Of a stretch of DNA of 9,982 nucleotides, positions 1 through 5,974 are shown in pieces. Every line of letters begins with the position of its first letter. Position 1 is the first letter of the stretch. Under the pieces are notes generated by a model. It made no database searches and was not told where the DNA came from. It saw only the letters and a program-made list of their open reading frames with translations. Source of the stretch: Verrucomicrobiota bacterium (GTDB lineage Bacteria > Verrucomicrobiota > Verrucomicrobiia > Chthoniobacterales > UBA10450). A program made the translations under genes and the position numbers. The DNA lies in contig QHMQ01000066.1 of the NCBI GenBank assembly GCA_003217835.1, positions 1 to 9,982 of the forward strand, in the 5' to 3' direction.

Positions 1-90
1 ACGCAATTCAACAAGCCATCGGAACCAATTAGGAGCCAATTAATCTCTTTCCTGCTCTCCTGGTTCCTGGATAAAGTCTTTTTTGAATGA
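1..90 (+). other. left-edge open frame, possibly the end of an upstream gene
   Basis: Frame 1 is open from the first base to a TGA at 88-90; the other two plus frames stop within about 42 bases. The TGA overlaps the scpB ATG in an ATGA arrangement, as for translationally coupled genes. In many bacteria scpA precedes scpB, but the visible C-terminus (ending FLDKVFFE) does not resemble an ScpA end that I recognise. The DNA at 43-70 is a C/T-rich run with repeated TCCTG, which could equally be intergenic low-complexity sequence that happens to be open. Confidence 0.2.
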
Positions 91-767
91 ACTTGTCGCG
101 TGTTGTTGAAGCGCTCCTTTTCAGCGCGCAGAAGCCACTATCAATCCGTGAACTGGCCGCAGCGATCAAGGGCGCGGGCGCGGAAGACGAACTTTCGCCT
201 AACGAGTTTGCACGCGCGACTGAAGCGGAAGTCGCGGCGGCGCTCGAGCAACTGAAAATCGAATGCGTTCGGGAGCAGCACGCCTTTGAAATTGTCGAAA
301 AAGCCGAAGGCTGGCAGCTCGTCACCGACCCAGTTTTCGTCCGTTGGGTGAGCCAGCTTTTTCCAGCGCCCAAACCGGCGCGCCTGACCGCGCCCGCGCT
401 CGAGACGCTCGCAATCATTGCCTACCGCCAACCGATTACACGTGCCGATGTCGAAGCCGTCCGTGGCGTCAACATCGATGGAGTGCTCCAAACCTTGATG
501 GAACGCGGACTCGTAAAAATCGCTGGACGCGCGGAAATTCCCGGCCGTCCGCTTCTCTATGAAACGACGCAATTTTTTCTCGATCACTTCGGCCTGCGCA
601 CACTAGATGAATTGCCAAACGTGGAAGAGTTGCGAAAGCGTTATCTGCCCGTAAGCGCGCGCTCGCAGCCCGCTGTAGCCGGCGTCGCTGACGCCCGCCC
701 GCAGTCGAAAGAGTCGGCCGTGCCACCGGTTGCGAGCGATCAAGCTGCGCCGGCCTCGACGAGCTGA
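87..767 (+). CDS. scpB: segregation and condensation protein ScpB
   Basis: ScpB is the kleisin-associated winged-helix subunit of the bacterial SMC-ScpA-ScpB condensin, which compacts and separates chromosomes at the nucleoid. The 226-residue product has the two expected winged-helix domains: one at about residues 1-80 (starting MNLSRVVEALLFSAQKPLS) and one at about 98-180. The second carries the family hallmark ALETLAIIAYRQPITRADVE from residue 104, followed by RGV at about 125 and IPGRPLLYET at 151-160. Residues from about 189 onward form a low-complexity Ala/Pro/Ser-rich tail that is not part of the conserved fold and makes the protein slightly long for the family. The ATG at 87 gives the natural N-terminus and overlaps an upstream stop by ATGA. 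No strong Shine-Dalgarno is visible. Identity is secure from the second domain alone; scpA is not in the window. Confidence 0.95.
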   Translation: MNLSRVVEALLFSAQKPLSIRELAAAIKGAGAEDELSPNEFARATEAEVAAALEQLKIECVREQHAFEIVEKAEGWQLVTDPVFVRWVSQLFPAPKPARLTAPALETLAIIAYRQPITRADVEAVRGVNIDGVLQTLMERGLVKIAGRAEIPGRPLLYETTQFFLDHFGLRTLDELPNVEELRKRYLPVSARSQPAVAGVADARPQSKESAVPPVASDQAAPASTS

Positions 768-833
768 GTCGGCGCGGCAAATTCCGGATAGCGCGCGTCT
801 CGCCAAAACAATCTTTCTCATCGCTCAAGTCCG

Positions 834-852
834 CGAAAACGGCACGTTTTCG
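834..852 (+). terminator. short perfect hairpin downstream of scpB
   Basis: CGAAAACG at 834-841 pairs perfectly with CGTTTTCG at 845-852 around the 3-nt loop GCA. It lies 66 nt after the scpB stop and before the serine hydrolase. There is no T-run after it, so if it ends transcription it is not a classical intrinsic terminator. It could be a processing or stability hairpin, or chance. Confidence 0.25.
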
Positions 853-943
853 GCGTCACTTGAGACGCGTGCGCTATCCAATCCACCTCGCGCTGATCGA
901 ACGGTTTGTTGTCCTCAAGACCGGTGCCGATTACAAATGCCAG

Positions 944-1987
944 GTGGTTTTCCAAACAACAAGAGTACTAGCGCTTCTCGCAGTTTTTTTTCTCATCGCC
1001 ACATCCACAACTGCATTTGGGCAGTTGCGCGCCGCTGACAGCGCGCGCGCCGCAAAATATTCCGAGAGCAAGCGCGGCATTTCCATGCTCGTCATGCAAA
1101 ATGGCCGGACGATTTTTGAGCATTATGCCAATGGTGGATCGGCGCGCGGAAGATGGCCTATCTTCAGTGGGACAAAAAGTTTTTGGGGAATCGCCGCGCT
1201 CTCGGCGGTACACGAAGGATTGTTCAAGCTCGATGATCCCGTCTCCGACACAATCACTGAGTGGAAGGGGGACCCGCGCAAATCGCAGATCACCATCCGT
1301 CAGTTACTCAACCAGACCGATAGTATTGAAGGCGCTTCACGCCTTCAGCGTGCGTCGATCCGCGACCGAAATGCCATGGCGATTCGATTGCCGACCGTTG
1401 CGGAACCCGGCTCGATTTTCATCTATGGCCCGAGTCATCTCCAGATTTTTTCCGAACTGCTGCGCCAAAAATTAAAAGGACGTGATACCACCGCCTACCT
1501 CGAAGGACATGTCTCGAACCGCCTTGGACTCGGTCGTCTCAACTTCAAAAAAGACGCCCGCGGCAATCCGCTGCCCGCAACAGGATTTGAATTGACTGCT
1601 TGGGAATGGGCGCGCCTGGGCGAGTTGGTCCTCGGGCGCGGTAATTATCACGGGCGCCAAATTGTTCCGGCAACTTTGTTGCGCGAGGCGTTTGCCGGCT
1701 CGCAGGCAAACCCATCATACGGCCTCACATTTTGGCTAAATCAACAGGCGCCGAACGGACTGGAGGGCGACATGGAACGAATGCTCGACTTACCATGGCA
1801 GAATGCGCAATGGACGAATGTTTGCATCTGTAAGGATGCGCCGGCAGACATGGTGGTGGCACTTGGCTCGGGCTATCAGCGGCTTTTCATCATTCCATCG
1901 TTGAAGGCAATCATTGTGCGGCAAGGATCAAACGCAAAATTCTCAGACGCGCATTTCCTACGGCTGGTGCTTGGCCGCGGGGGTTGA
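944..1987 (+). CDS. exported serine hydrolase, beta-lactamase/PBP-like fold (class C family)
   Basis: This is a probable secreted or periplasmic serine hydrolase of the beta-lactamase/transpeptidase-like superfamily (Pfam Beta-lactamase type). Substrates in the family include peptidoglycan peptides, D-amino-acid peptides and esters; none can be assigned here. I chose the GTG at 944 because it puts a clean signal peptide at the N-terminus (basic start, hydrophobic residues 8-20, likely cut after AFG at 24-26). An in-frame TTG at 860 would add 28 residues that do not look like a signal. The SxxK motif is SGTK at residues 75-78, with S75 the expected nucleophile. ITIRQLLNQT at 116-125 matches the conserved segment that reads QLLxHTSG in relatives. 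The second motif is YGP at 161-163 rather than the usual YxN/YxS. Near the C-terminus, a GSGYQ followed by FIIPSLKAIIVRQG corresponds to the region with the third active-site motif. Length (347 aa) fits the family. It stands alone between scpB and lemA. Confidence 0.8.
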   Translation: MVFQTTRVLALLAVFFLIATSTTAFGQLRAADSARAAKYSESKRGISMLVMQNGRTIFEHYANGGSARGRWPIFSGTKSFWGIAALSAVHEGLFKLDDPVSDTITEWKGDPRKSQITIRQLLNQTDSIEGASRLQRASIRDRNAMAIRLPTVAEPGSIFIYGPSHLQIFSELLRQKLKGRDTTAYLEGHVSNRLGLGRLNFKKDARGNPLPATGFELTAWEWARLGELVLGRGNYHGRQIVPATLLREAFAGSQANPSYGLTFWLNQQAPNGLEGDMERMLDLPWQNAQWTNVCICKDAPADMVVALGSGYQRLFIIPSLKAIIVRQGSNAKFSDAHFLRLVLGRGG

Positions 1988-2022
1988 CTTGGCGGAGCAT
2001 TTCTTGAACGATTCACAATCTT

Positions 2023-2679
2023 ATGAACAAATTCGCGCTCGGTTGCGGCGTGGTCCTAGCCATTCTGCTTTTCATTGTCGTTATTGCGGCCCTCGCGCTA
2101 GGCGGCAGTTACAATCGCCTGGTTCGCTTGCAGCAAAGTGTCGATCAAAGTTGGGCGCAGGTTCAAAACGTCTATCAGCGGCGCGCAGATTTGATTCCAA
2201 ATCTGGTGAACACAGTTTCGGGCGCGGCCAATTTCGAGAAATCAACCCTGGTCGAAGTGACGAATGCACGCGCCAGCGTCGGCCGCGTGCAACTCGATCC
2301 GAACAAGGCGCCAACCGAGGCCGCGCAGCTCCAGCAATTTCAAGCGGCACAGGGGCAATTGAGTAATGCGCTCTCTCGGTTGTTGGTGGTGGTTGAGCGT
2401 TATCCCGAGATAAAGGCGAACCAGAATTTTCTCGGCCTGCAGGCGCAGCTTGAAGGAACCGAGAACCGTATTTCCGTCGAGCGCGGAAATTTCAATACTG
2501 CGGTGCAGAATTACAACACGGCGGTGCGAAGTTTCCCGACAAATTTCATCGCGGGAATGTTCGGTTTTGCGCAGCGCCCATTTTTCACAGCGCAACAAGG
2601 CGCGGAGCGACCACCGGCTGTGAATTTTAATTTTGGCACGCCCGCCGCTGCGTCTCCTGCACCGACCGGGTCGCCGTAA
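2023..2679 (+). CDS. lemA: LemA family protein
   Basis: LemA proteins are membrane-anchored helical-bundle proteins of poorly defined function, often encoded next to TPM-domain proteins. The 218-residue product starts with a short polar N-terminus, one transmembrane segment at about residues 8-28 (VVLAILLFIVVIAALALGG) and then the family signature: YNRLVRLQQSVDQSWAQVQ followed by QRRADLIPNLVNTV. The rest is a predicted long helical bundle, with ENRISVERGNFNTAVQNYN towards the end, and a final Ala/Pro/Ser-rich tail including NFNFGTPAAASPAPTGSP. The expected topology is N-terminus inside and bundle outside. The ATG at 2023 begins 35 nt after the hydrolase stop with no clear Shine-Dalgarno. It is followed by two TPM genes, the usual LemA-TPM cassette, so shared function in envelope maintenance is likely but unproven. 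Confidence 0.93.
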   Translation: MNKFALGCGVVLAILLFIVVIAALALGGSYNRLVRLQQSVDQSWAQVQNVYQRRADLIPNLVNTVSGAANFEKSTLVEVTNARASVGRVQLDPNKAPTEAAQLQQFQAAQGQLSNALSRLLVVVERYPEIKANQNFLGLQAQLEGTENRISVERGNFNTAVQNYNTAVRSFPTNFIAGMFGFAQRPFFTAQQGAERPPAVNFNFGTPAAASPAPTGSP

Positions 2680-2693
2680 TTGTGATTGTCGAT

Positions 2694-2772
2694 GTTACTG
2701 CGTTGGCGGGAGTGTCGCCCGCGAACTGTCACTCCGGCTGGGAGTGGCCGACACGGCTGCCGCTACAGTAAC
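2694..2772. repeat. cloverleaf-like palindromic element between lemA and the TPM gene
   Basis: A 7-bp terminal inverted repeat, GTTACTG at 2694-2700 and CAGTAAC at 2766-2772, encloses three small hairpins. They are GCGGG/CCCGC (2706-2710 with 2718-2722), CACTCC/GGAGTG (2730-2735 with 2741-2746) and GCCG/CGGC (2747-2750 with 2754-2757). The element fills nearly the whole gap between lemA (stop 2679) and the next gene, and its last base directly precedes the ATG at 2773. Size, nested pairing and intergenic position fit a REP-like mobile palindrome. A role in mRNA stability or translation of the downstream gene is possible but inferred. Confidence 0.55.
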
Positions 2773-3510
2773 ATGAAACAGATCGCGCTCTTTGTCGCGA
2801 CGATTGCCGTCCTTGTCGCCTCAACCGCGTCCGCGGTTGAAGCGATCCCGCCCAAGCCTGATCGCTACTTCAACGATTACGCCGGCGTTGTTTCAAAGGA
2901 AGCCGCGCTGCGCTTTAACGAGCAGCTCGCGCAATTCGAGCGCGAAACGTCCAATCAAGTCGTGGTCGCGGTATTTCCGAAGATGCAAAGCGATTCGTCG
3001 GTCGACGATTACACACAGCGTGTTGCCCAATCTTGGGGCGTCGGCCAAAAAGATAAACGCAACGGCGCCGTGCTGTTCGTCTTCATTGAGGATCGCAAGG
3101 TGTTTATTCAGGTCGGCTACGGCCTCGAAGGTGCGCTGCCAGACATTACGGCATTCGACATCACCGAGTACCATATCAAGCCCCATTTTCGTAGTGGCGA
3201 TTATGAAGGCGGGCTCGCCAGTGGTATCGATTTGATCTGCAAAGCGATCCGGGGCGATTACAAAGGATCGGGAAAAACGGTTGCGGAGAAACGCGGTAAA
3301 ACGGGCGCTCCTAGTTTCTTGCTCTTCATTGTCTTTGTCATTGTGTTGGTCCTGGTTTCAAAGGTCATTCGCCGGTTCGGTGGTTACGGCTATTCATTTT
3401 TCCCGATGGGTGGCGGCGGAGGCGGTTGGTCGTCCGGTGGCGGTGGATCCAGCGGATTCAGCGGCGGAGGCGGCAGTTTTGGTGGGGGCGGGGCAGGTTC
3501 GAGCTGGTAG
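2773..3510 (+). CDS. exported TPM-domain protein with membrane anchor and Gly-rich tail (YgcG-like)
   Basis: TPM-domain proteins (TPM_phosphatase family; relatives include plant TLP18.3, Psb32 and bacterial YgcG) are envelope or thylakoid-lumen proteins, some with acid phosphatase activity in vitro. The bacterial role is not settled. The 245-residue product has a signal peptide (hydrophobic residues 5-15, likely cut after ASTASA at 17-22) and a TPM domain at about 30-160. The domain starts RYFNDYAGVVS and contains QVVVAVFPKM, then NGAVLFVFIEDRKVFIQVGYGLEG, then a conserved acidic helix. A transmembrane helix lies at about 182-198, followed by a Gly/Ser-rich tail (about 206-245) ending FGGGGAGSSW, the usual ending in this subfamily. 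I chose the ATG at 2773 because it starts the signal peptide; the in-frame upstream codons from 2686 only translate the palindromic element. It is co-directional with lemA and the next TPM gene. Confidence 0.9.
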   Translation: MKQIALFVATIAVLVASTASAVEAIPPKPDRYFNDYAGVVSKEAALRFNEQLAQFERETSNQVVVAVFPKMQSDSSVDDYTQRVAQSWGVGQKDKRNGAVLFVFIEDRKVFIQVGYGLEGALPDITAFDITEYHIKPHFRSGDYEGGLASGIDLICKAIRGDYKGSGKTVAEKRGKTGAPSFLLFIVFVIVLVLVSKVIRRFGGYGYSFFPMGGGGGGWSSGGGGSSGFSGGGGSFGGGGAGSSW

Positions 3511-3514
3511 CCAA

Positions 3515-3952
3515 ATGCGAACGAAGGAATTTCTCAGTAGGCTCGAACACGACCGAATCGTTGGGGCGATTCGGGAAGCGGAATCGAAAACCTCCAGTCA
3601 AATCCGGGTTTATGTCCAGCGCGGCAAGTTGAGTGCAGATCCACTGATTGCTGCCCAGAAAAAATTTCATCGACTCGGCATGCACAAAACGCGCGAGCGC
3701 AATGCCGTGCTCATTTTCGTCGCGCCCCGGGCGCATAAGTTTGCCGTGGTAGGCGACCAAGCCGTTCATGAAAAATGCGGTCGGGAGTTCTGGCAACGAC
3801 TTATCGATGCCATGCGCGCGCATTTCCAGAATGAAAAATTCAGCCGCGCACTCGTCGAAACGATTGAAGAAACCGGCAACACGCTCGCCGCGCATTTCCC
3901 GAAGAGGTCGACTGGAGGGAACGAGTTGCCGGACGACATCATCGAGAACTGA
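3515..3952 (+). CDS. second, short TPM-domain protein, apparently cytosolic
   Basis: This 145-residue protein looks like a divergent TPM domain without signal peptide or membrane segment, so it is probably cytosolic or bound to the inner face of the membrane. The core reads EHDRIVGAIREAESKTSSQI followed by RVYVQRG, then RERNAVLIFVAPRAHKFAVVGDQ, which matches the TPM strand pattern seen in the preceding protein (NGAVLFVFIEDRKVFIQVG). It ends in a helical segment with KFSRALVETIEETGNTLAAHFP, typical of the third gene of LemA-TPM-TPM clusters. I chose the ATG at 3515, 4 nt after the upstream stop; an in-frame opening at 3281 would overlap the Gly-rich tail of the upstream gene in another frame and is not credible. 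Tight spacing implies co-translation with the exported TPM protein. Molecular function is unknown. Confidence 0.8.
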   Translation: MRTKEFLSRLEHDRIVGAIREAESKTSSQIRVYVQRGKLSADPLIAAQKKFHRLGMHKTRERNAVLIFVAPRAHKFAVVGDQAVHEKCGREFWQRLIDAMRAHFQNEKFSRALVETIEETGNTLAAHFPKRSTGGNELPDDIIEN

Positions 3953-3959
3953 TTCTCGA
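3942..3959 (+). terminator. hairpin spanning the stop codon of the second TPM gene
   Basis: TCGAGAA at 3942-3948 pairs with TTCTCGA at 3953-3959 around the loop CTGA, which contains the TGA stop at 3950-3952. No T-run follows. Together with the double hairpin starting five bases later, it could mark the 3' end of the lemA-TPM transcript. This is seen as structure only; function is inferred. Confidence 0.3.
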
Positions 3960-3963
3960 CAGC

Positions 3964-4014
3964 TGTAGGGGACGACGTTGTCGTCCCATGGGGAAGCCAA
4001 CGGCTTCCCCTACA
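3964..4014. repeat. double-hairpin palindromic repeat with complementary loops
   Basis: Two perfect hairpins sit side by side: GGGACGAC (3969-3976) with GTCGTCCC (3980-3987), loop GTT; and GGGGAAGCC (3990-3998) with GGCTTCCCC (4002-4010), loop AAC. The two 3-nt loops are complementary. The ends TGTAGGGG (3964-3971) and CCCCTACA (4007-4014) also pair with each other, allowing an alternative closed form. This is the architecture of REP/BIME-type intergenic repeats. It could also stop transcription between the TPM genes and rpoA. Confidence 0.6.
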
Positions 4015-4216
4015 GGAATTGCCGCTTGCAAAGTCACCGAGTTGGTCTTTATTTCTCGTTCCGCAGCGAGTTTTTGAAGTTACGCCGTTGGTCCCTGGGT
4101 CTCCGTCGCTGGACGTGAAGCCGCACTCGCCAGGGGAAACCCGGCAAGAAGGAATTCGGATTTAAGATTTCAGATTTCGATCTCCGTAGGCGCTACATGA
4201 CGTGGTCAAGTGTTTA

Positions 4217-4244
4217 CAAATCGCAAATCGACAATCGACAATCG
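4217..4244 (+). repeat. four copies of a 7-bp tandem repeat before rpoA
   Basis: The units are CAAATCG, CAAATCG, ACAATCG and ACAATCG at 4217-4223, 4224-4230, 4231-4237 and 4238-4244, followed by AAAATTA. The array ends 10 bases before the rpoA ATG and would lie in its leader or promoter. A related ATCGACAATC occurs at 5303-5312 in the rpoA-rplQ spacer. Confidence 0.6.
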
Positions 4245-4254
4245 AAAATTAGTC

Positions 4255-5292
4255 ATGCCAATCCGTTACGGTCGTTTTGAGATGCCGAAAACTCTCGTCA
4301 AAGACGAGGACACTGCTACAGAAACTTACGCCAAGTTCGTGGCCGAGCCGTTTGAAGCCGGCTACGGTCACACCGTTGGAAATTCACTCCGCCGCGTTCT
4401 GCTTTCCTCTCTGGAGGGCGCGGCCATCACCGCGGTGCAAATCACGGGTGCCCAACATGAGTTCGCGACACTCCCAGGCGTCGTCGAGGATGTAACCGAC
4501 ATCGTCCTCAATTTGAAGAGGGTGAAATTCAAAGCCGACGATCATGAACCGCGCAAGCTTTCGTTGGTCGTGAACAAGGAAGGCGAAGTCACTGCCGGGG
4601 ACATCCAAGTGGTACAAGGCTACGATGTACTCAATCCCAAGCAGGTGATCTGCACGCTCGACAAGAAACATAAATTTGATGCAGAGCTCGAAGTGCGTGT
4701 CGGACGCGGTTTCGCGACAGGCGAAGAAAACAAGCGCGCCGATCAACCGATTGGTTTGATCCCAATTGATTCAATTTTCTCGCCAGTAACGCGTGTGAAG
4801 TACGCGGTCGAAAATACACGTGTCGGTCAGCGGACCGATTATGACAAACTCATCCTCGAAATCTGGACCGACGGACGATTGACCCCAGAGGACGCACTGC
4901 TCCAAGCCTCCGCGATTTTGCGCCATCACCTTGATGTTTTCGTAAACTTCAATGAGGACGTGATCGAATTCGACGAACGGCCGGCCGGTGTCAGCGAAGA
5001 GAACATCAAGCTCAAGAAGCTGCTCAATATGAGCGTAAACGAAATCGAGTTGAGTGTTCGCGCCGCAAATTGCCTGAACAACGCGAATATCACGACGGTG
5101 GGTCAGCTAGCGCAAAAAACCGAGGCCGAGATGCTCAAGTATCGCAACTTCGGCAAGAAATCGCTCAACGAAATCAAAGACAAACTGCAACAGCTTGATT
5201 TGAGCCTGGGGATGAAATTCGACCCAGGTCTTGTGGACGTCCCGGCGAGCGCTGATGGTGCCAGCCCGAACGGCGCGGCTGCCGAACAGTAA
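4255..5292 (+). CDS. rpoA: DNA-directed RNA polymerase subunit alpha
   Basis: RpoA dimerises to seed RNA polymerase assembly, and its C-terminal domain contacts UP-element DNA and activators. The 345-residue product has the N-terminal domain (about 1-240) with the hallmark GHTVGNSLRRVLLSSLEGAA and VEDVTDIVLNLK, then a linker and the C-terminal domain at about 256-316. In the latter, VRAANCLN aligns with the DNA-binding helix of E. coli alpha (R269, N272 and C273 correspond to E. coli R265, N268 and C269), and NFGKKSLNEIKDKL gives G300, K302 and S303, matching G296, K298 and S299. A 30-residue Ala/Pro/Gly tail follows LSLGM. I chose the ATG at 4255 (MPIRYGRFEMPK); an ATG at 4282 is a less likely alternative, and an in-frame upstream opening at 4210 only reads the tandem repeat. 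rplQ follows after 35 nt, the near-universal order, but rpsD/rpsK/rpsM do not precede it. Confidence 0.98.
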   Translation: MPIRYGRFEMPKTLVKDEDTATETYAKFVAEPFEAGYGHTVGNSLRRVLLSSLEGAAITAVQITGAQHEFATLPGVVEDVTDIVLNLKRVKFKADDHEPRKLSLVVNKEGEVTAGDIQVVQGYDVLNPKQVICTLDKKHKFDAELEVRVGRGFATGEENKRADQPIGLIPIDSIFSPVTRVKYAVENTRVGQRTDYDKLILEIWTDGRLTPEDALLQASAILRHHLDVFVNFNEDVIEFDERPAGVSEENIKLKKLLNMSVNEIELSVRAANCLNNANITTVGQLAQKTEAEMLKYRNFGKKSLNEIKDKLQQLDLSLGMKFDPGLVDVPASADGASPNGAAAEQ

Positions 5293-5327
5293 TCATCGTT
5301 GGATCGACAATCACATTCGCCGAATCC

Positions 5328-5861
5328 ATGAGGCACCAAAAAAAAACGGTTAAGCTTGGCCGCACGGCTGAGCACCGCAAAGCGCTGCTGGCCAATCAGG
5401 TTTGCGCCTTGATCGAACACCAACGCATCAAGACGACACTCGCCAAGGCGAAGGCGGTTAGACCCCTCGCGGAGAAAATGGTGACGCTCGGAAAGAAAGG
5501 ATCGATCCACGCGCGACGGAATGCCCTGGCAACATTGCGGCAAAAGATCGCCGTGAAGAAATTGTTCGACCAAATCGCGCCGAGATCGACCGATCGCAAT
5601 GGGGGTTACACGCGCATCGTGAGGCTCGGCCAACGCAAGAGCGACTCCGCTCCCATGGCCTTTATCGAATGGGTCGATGCAGCACAAGTGGCCGAGGAGA
5701 AAGCCACGGAAGAGAAGGGCACCAAGGCAAAAAAAGAAAGCGCCGTTGAGGCGAACGAGCCCGCCCCGGAACCGAAGGAATCCACGCCGATGCCTGCTGA
5801 GGAATCCAAGCCTAAACGGCGCGGATGGCTTGGCAGAAAATCGCGAGACTCGGGGAAATAA
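5328..5861 (+). CDS. rplQ: large ribosomal subunit protein bL17 with extended C-terminus
   Basis: L17 binds 23S rRNA near the polypeptide exit region of the 50S subunit. Residues 1 to about 116 are a normal bL17: MRHQKKTVKLGRTAEHRKAL, then ANQVCALIEHQRIKTTLAKAKAVRPLAEKM, then GGYTRIVRLGQRKSDSAPMAFIEWV at the end of the core. Standard bL17 proteins end about here. This one continues for some 60 residues to a total of 177: an Ala/Lys/Glu/Pro-rich stretch (about 119-158) and a final basic segment, KPKRRGWLGRKSRDSGK. The tail is predicted disordered and may reach along the ribosome surface or bind RNA; that is inference. The ATG at 5328 is unambiguous from the conserved MRHQK start. It is cotranscribed with rpoA (35-nt spacer). 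There is no clear terminator in the 113 nt before nuoA, so read-through into the nuo genes is possible. Confidence 0.97.
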   Translation: MRHQKKTVKLGRTAEHRKALLANQVCALIEHQRIKTTLAKAKAVRPLAEKMVTLGKKGSIHARRNALATLRQKIAVKKLFDQIAPRSTDRNGGYTRIVRLGQRKSDSAPMAFIEWVDAAQVAEEKATEEKGTKAKKESAVEANEPAPEPKESTPMPAEESKPKRRGWLGRKSRDSGK

Positions 5862-5931
5862 TTTTCCGTAGAGTTAGGTAGGCCCGAGCGCTTTCCGTTC
5901 AAACTCGCAGTATTGATGACGCGGGGCTTTC

Positions 5932-5959
5932 TTGGCAAAGTTTCGCATGAGCATACGCT
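5932..5959 (+). promoter_or_regulatory. possible sigma-70-type promoter for the nuo operon
   Basis: TTGGCA at 5932-5937 (5 of 6 match to TTGACA) is followed after 16 nt by TACGCT at 5954-5959 (weak match to TATAAT). The inferred start would lie near 5966, giving a very short leader before nuoA. The -10 is poor and the element may be chance. Confidence 0.2.
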
Positions 5960-5974
5960 CCGTTTACGCCAGTG

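Larger units (their letters stand above)
3953..4254 (+). other. intergenic region upstream of rpoA
   Basis: There is no credible gene in these 302 bases. The stretch holds the end of the stop-codon hairpin, a double-hairpin palindrome (3964-4014), a motif AGATTTCAGATTTC (4165-4178) that recurs inverted after nuoI, and a 7-bp tandem repeat (4217-4244) just before rpoA. It must contain the rpoA promoter unless transcription reads through from the TPM genes, but I could not pick a convincing -35/-10 pair. Confidence 0.5.

Noticed and set aside
2694..2772. Functional tRNA because of the 7-bp closing stem and three hairpins
   Set aside because: There is no TTCRA T-loop, no conserved D-loop GG in the right place, no recognisable 7-nt anticodon loop and no discriminator-CCA. 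The shape is cloverleaf-like but the conserved bases are missing.
2686..2772. Upstream in-frame extension of the exported TPM protein
   Set aside because: It would place an Arg-rich translation of the palindromic element in front of a clean signal peptide; the ATG at 2773 is the natural start.
3458..4000. 180-codon minus-strand open frame opposite the second TPM gene
   Set aside because: The plus strand encodes a recognisable TPM domain with a proper start and close spacing; the opposite frame has no domain and runs through the palindromic repeat.
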